From PVC group bacterium (GTDB taxonomy: Bacteria; Verrucomicrobiota; Kiritimatiellia; SS1-B-03-39; UBA6053): DNA of 9,911 bases. Shown here in pieces: positions 9,901 through 9,911 of this stretch (within the stretch, counting starts at the first letter, position 1; the number at the start of each line of letters is the position of its first letter). The notes below the pieces were generated by a model, which saw nothing but the letters and a program-made list of their open reading frames with translations, ran no database searches and was not told the origin of the DNA. The DNA is taken from positions 1 through 9,911 of the forward strand of contig PXDP01000472.1 in assembly GCA_003565035.1 (NCBI GenBank), in the 5' to 3' direction. The position numbers were made by a program, and so were the translations under genes.

Positions 9901-9911
9901 TTCAGTCAGTC
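901..9911 (+). CDS. giant LEPR-XLL domain repetitive surface/secreted protein (3' truncated)
   Basis: ATG 901 opens a frame with no stop to the window edge: 3003 codons plus two bases, so the visible part alone is around 300 kDa. ATG 901 is the first usable start in frame after stops at 862 and 868; GTG 931 and GTG 940 are later options, the last giving an N-terminus starting MKKPQHETSYQLEALEPR. Residues 28-34 read LEPRIML, the LEPR-XLL signature that heads very long envelope-associated proteins. No classical hydrophobic signal peptide follows. After an acidic linker (to about residue 105) come beta-repeats (residues 141-1720), six related modules (1721-2406) and more beta-repeats (2407-3003). 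The sequence is very acidic, with one cysteine (residue 1732) and about 12 lysines. It probably acts outside the cell in adhesion, surface coat or biofilm; this is inferred from family and composition. The exporter and C-terminus are outside the window. Confidence 0.93.
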   Translation, partial: MNHYRQSQSSVPSVKKPQHETSYQLEALEPRIMLSSEGAEALAPGAGAIVEALHSAPEPEAMSLPMGAEEELLMVAASSVDQEIDGDFSTNAVPINVVDGDLKLVHVLGQENFFGENTYYLDTTNEIAHADNPLNLRTPGGADIFIEGDIKGSGFEEGGILYLNAGTGGNITIQGNIGTLQELGRLVILNANDVTINGNVILGRFTQQDGQGETIFGSNTTKTVDIRDGDLRVNTASEITFNSSVLVRAGGNMVLETTSASLGAIHLQSDVEIIDGTLHVVNTRNFTAHSDVTVGGAILQDAGIETTRFWGEVEADSIDIRANGHIRFHSFVRLQEGDMMLTSNNVKFQGMQNSILGATNSAGDLLSNLWVRPISETVSMDIGAPASAGSTMIFSTSDISAIAPGFQSINFGYEVGADNHIRIAQATFRDPLNIYGGRITVSGPLQAEGSLTLNAAEDNLVVNGGPVRVVNQQVDNVWGDSAIQFNALQGDIRLNNSAVVEIENNSDSDLNQGSAILFQAPNGAILNPSVGTLSPSGLVNGRDLTLHASGDISLVTEVKTLTAATTGEGDIHILETSDLHILSALTADGSMIFDTGGETRIDSAISQTNHADNTLTVDVFNGDLRVGTLDFGTLGDVTLTTEERILGLPVHQVTGDVLTLTADKGIGLGTDPLRILGNQLRADNRLTGPVVIRQVQDRSQLRASIVNRGTESTHHISLFADATDLYIDGNGVESDSASGIRIETTATLTVEADILGNGGPLTLLAGGAATLVPNVLISSGGGDLFFRANGNLIMNATAVLASRGGNLAVDMQGNIQLGRVETRTLSGEAFGPQSAWGNASIAATGWIRDTQENSSGNLFARQLRLQAGTGIGQLPSPTENTVELNAATLAARTTTGVMALQALGALRVDTVASFEPETILETGFRSSENATTSLSDVRNAGGGDILLTAAGTLTLTSATDAVVTEGTGRIVLQADAMVLEGAVRSSGGNLSLQAENNITLDATSDLVTTDAASIAVRSAEGALLASAASAIQTGSGSIALSASQNITLGTVSTTGAVGLRSLNGFVRAAAAGDSGRTVVTADSLTLDAEDGLNGPSDASEVFFRTQVNTLSLLGGAGDSFRLQNQGTLTVDTALVSAPLYSPLMISSPLTFGASDVILSGSGDLSIVMDAGDGVIASSRTVSTGGTGTITLQASGQFIMQNDARIESVNGTIAVTAGGDISVAHMQSVDGDIEVTSTGGRIVDTDPQAIPVDFATVGQLTLLAETGIGIDATGEWNTLTVTLGTLRAESGSGGIFVSSQESFNTNGLVTRGGDAPIVVSSAGSLLLQGNALDVAVDAHGVLVLQAGGGLIQTVGTTITSGGHASLSAVGEMILASVATPGNLALIADSVMGIEGTIGIEISADGLLLDDVGTAGSPLQRLRTAVSALAGLVTGGTLAFDNDGDLTLGAFISVLTLQVQAAGALATNTRTQTGDRTRVSGLGDGVFAGIDGDLTVNALMDSTLEVNDTSAVLWQVSGSQVWNGLFDLGGANLTLRADADVVLAADGASLTQGGALFIEAGNELWLLEDAVLNLGTGSALLRAESRARLDGQLITSGSAGVIAGTELFTTVSGGATRIAASELILRATQGIGSDALSLFTAVNGFTALSGAFGIYVENTGDLHISNLGFTVPSLQLNGDALIAFSGHQGGVLTEQSGSLRVTTTGEMTVDESAAVIRAFPGTLYELSLLSDLTCPDGNLLSVNFEVIRDGTGPIDASEEQDGSDLRTGEPVTTAYSDVDGVLKVFVRNGVSTLQEIVDAINSEVDFPGSVLLANGPFDGSTVLDLAPGAETQFFAAGGRNAGVVSQISEQFSGGLEPISAVADVVVPGQSYVLRFTALNPGEAANDFSVMLLDDGPGERLTQGADQAEVEWDDVTGELRVWVNFGITTTQTLLDAVENANLTDGVPFAVALSGAFAPVNLSDTLGDAPVTLTSNLFATATLRPNGPNNDIEITAAEAGPLFNGITFRFVDDGQTPDLGVRTSFNGTTNILTIFIQSGVTTANQVVNAVNAGSLFTAQLVPEVSAPNNGSGVIQAHRFLLTGGAVEVQASTILRMQGTNNDLVITANEEGDDENGIEVRFVRDDTLLPGEAQASYNSTTRILEIRVDPGFTNAGTIRNAINTGPNSASIPLTAEFLGEQDGFGSIRIEAYPATSGGSGAVPVGTFVAEGNNNDFDMVADSDAPSLQNIRVFLVDNGSITDGTATAEYLSGPKHLVVNLQSGVTPMSAVLAAINDPLNGVPVTATAADGNDGSGVYHLSATGFLGGADPVRATNSTVLPNGLEIVLETEIDGIIMNGIQVVYVQDTALPAGTATAEFFESEGVRLLTVRVADANTTVQAVQDAFEAADVPFLVLNLLDIAAETMGPLASTPEGQIHLVSGGDLRLSGRILTEAGSVEIETTAGGDLVFVDETTRIVAMSDVDILLAGSFVNEGSLENPLIRNVRDGLIRIETGTRTTLSSEPVHLLSRGDIDIAGAGIATANQSVELLADGNITVSGVIDTGSASIVFDAGDGIVLTDTGELNGGDTTLDAVNTLALDGLISATGDGDVLVTSAEGDILMGGVSSVTTASGDVIFTAPGDIGITSIASTGSGTITLTAGGSIFDTHATDGVNLSTAGQALLTAQTGIGGVGVADLKTEVGSLQLRNFGEEGDIVITQTAGMLEITEITQNADADGEGWVIVNVEDGTLILSGPVDLAGEGSLRAVASGALSVEAPVSLQGGTVTLQSGTNLTMSADLSSGGGDVSLVSGGLLTMGSATTLNADGGDVWLAAQNSVFLAQILSPGAAVRILSNVGSIFRAALDGRTNVVAQILQLRAGTAIGSLASVDNALITDVDVLNAVALDGALALRNLSHVTVSESTVEATFALDDKSFIQEDATEARLLTRAGNAALRMEGNLTVAAIPGTDPTLSIEGNFHLDVTGSLSMTGDSEIFSGSAQIEVGADAAFIGDLSVIGGTLLLNVVGIFSQ
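967..1008 (+). other. LEPR-XLL N-terminal motif
   Basis: Residues 23-36 read YQLEALEPRIMLSS, matching the LEPR-XLL pattern (Leu-Glu-Pro-Arg-any-Leu/Met-Leu followed by small residues). A short polar, basic stretch with KK at residues 14-15 precedes it, which is the usual arrangement. The motif is known as a short N-terminal region of very long bacterial proteins and is presumed to be a sorting or processing signal. Its mechanism is not established, and no partner is visible here. Confidence 0.85.
1317..1324 (+). repeat. run of eight G within the giant reading frame
   Basis: Homopolymer G8, preceded by CCCC, encodes part of PGGAD at residues 139-143. Losing one G would bring TGA at 1388-1390 into frame and gaining one would bring TGA at 1338-1340, so either slip ends the protein near residue 150-165. 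It is a candidate contingency (phase-variation) tract. Intact frame on both sides argues against a sequencing error. Confidence 0.5.
2020..2290 (+). repeat. second copy of the shared adhesin module
   Basis: Within the giant gene, residues about 374-463 read in order VSMDIGAPASAGS, MIFSTSDISAIAPGF, INFGYEVGADNHIRI, AQATFRDPLNIYGG and ITVSGPLQAEGSL. This parallels the end of the upstream gene phrase by phrase (GS-x-x-F, D/E-I, G-F, I-x-x-G, A-x-F, GG, I-x-G). The IGRA core is degenerate here (FGYEVGAD). It is the clearest evidence that the two genes are related. Boundaries are approximate. Confidence 0.55.
5550..5557 (+). repeat. second run of eight G within the giant reading frame
   Basis: Homopolymer G8 encodes the Q-G-G-A junction at residues 1550-1553. 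Losing one G leads to TGA at 5672-5674 and gaining one to TAA at 5610-5612. A slip here would leave roughly half of the visible protein. With the tract at 1317 it gives two potential on/off or length-switch points in one gene. Confidence 0.45.
6061..8118 (+). repeat. block of six related modules, about 111-residue period
   Basis: Residues 1721-2406 hold six diverged copies of a module. Each has a first strand with N-x-x-x-I-T-A, then NGI-x-x-x-FVDD, then an A-x-Y strand, then hydrophobic L-x-V-x-V, then the anchor GVTTA and V-x-x-A-I-N. The anchor starts at 6259 (GVST), 6667 (GITT), 7003 (GVTT), 7336 (GFTN), 7672 (GVTP) and about 8005 (ANTT). The last five intervals are 408, 336, 333, 336 and 333 bases. 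Modules 3 to 5 are most alike; 1 and 6 are most diverged. Similar modules recur in other giant bacterial surface proteins as extracellular beta-domains. The block separates two stretches of beta-repeat, and the only cysteine (6094-6096) lies at its start. Confidence 0.7.
8119..9911 (+). repeat. beta-repeat region II of the giant protein, open at window end
   Basis: After the modular block the protein returns to the earlier repeat style: GGDLRLSGRILTEAGSVEI, SGDVIFTAPGDIGITSI and GGDVSLVSGGLLTMGSA. Two more L-x-L-x-A-x-x-G-I-G phrases occur (cores 8884-8892, GIG, and 9463-9471, AIG). A D-A-D-G-E-G turn near 9022-9040 could be a calcium-type loop. The final residues (GTLLLNVVGIFSQS) are in the middle of a repeat, so the C-terminal anchoring or secretion part lies beyond 9911. 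Confidence 0.6.

Overview
The window looks like accessory DNA from a GC-rich Gram-negative-type bacterium. It is almost entirely coding on the + strand. It holds the 3' end of one very repetitive surface-protein-like gene (1-864) and the 5' part of a second, giant one that starts near 901 and is still open at the window edge (901-9911, at least 3003 codons). Near its N-terminus the second gene carries a LEPR-XLL motif (residues 28-34, LEPRIML). That motif marks very long envelope or secreted proteins and is frequent in Planctomycetota, Verrucomicrobiota, Kiritimatiellota, Lentisphaerota and some Proteobacteria. A PVC-superphylum host is therefore my best guess, but one gene cannot settle the taxon.

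Layout: 1-864 is the C-terminal 287 codons of an adhesin-like protein, ended by two in-frame stops (TGA 862, TAA 868). A strong ribosome binding site (GGAGGT, 850-855) sits inside its last codons and points to an ATG at 861 that opens only a 17-residue frame (861-914). That frame overlaps the ATG at 901 of the giant gene, which has no obvious ribosome binding site of its own. From 901 the giant protein runs as a LEPR-XLL head (to about residue 36), an acidic linker, a long Gly/Thr/Asp-rich beta-repeat region (about 1321-6060), a block of six related modules (about 6061-8118; the last five at 111-112 residue spacing), and beta-repeat sequence again to the window end. No secretion barrel, membrane anchor or dedicated exporter is visible.

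The two genes share a recognisable module (511-861 versus about 2020-2290), so they look like tandem relatives made and coupled in one transcript. The giant frame contains two runs of eight G (1317-1324, 5550-5557). A one-base slip at either would truncate the protein within 40 codons, which is the layout expected of a phase-variable surface protein, although nothing here shows it happens. There are no RNA genes, insertion sequences, CRISPR arrays or minus-strand genes that I can support. Long minus-strand open frames exist, but codon bias explains them. No gene-free stretch exceeds 36 bases.
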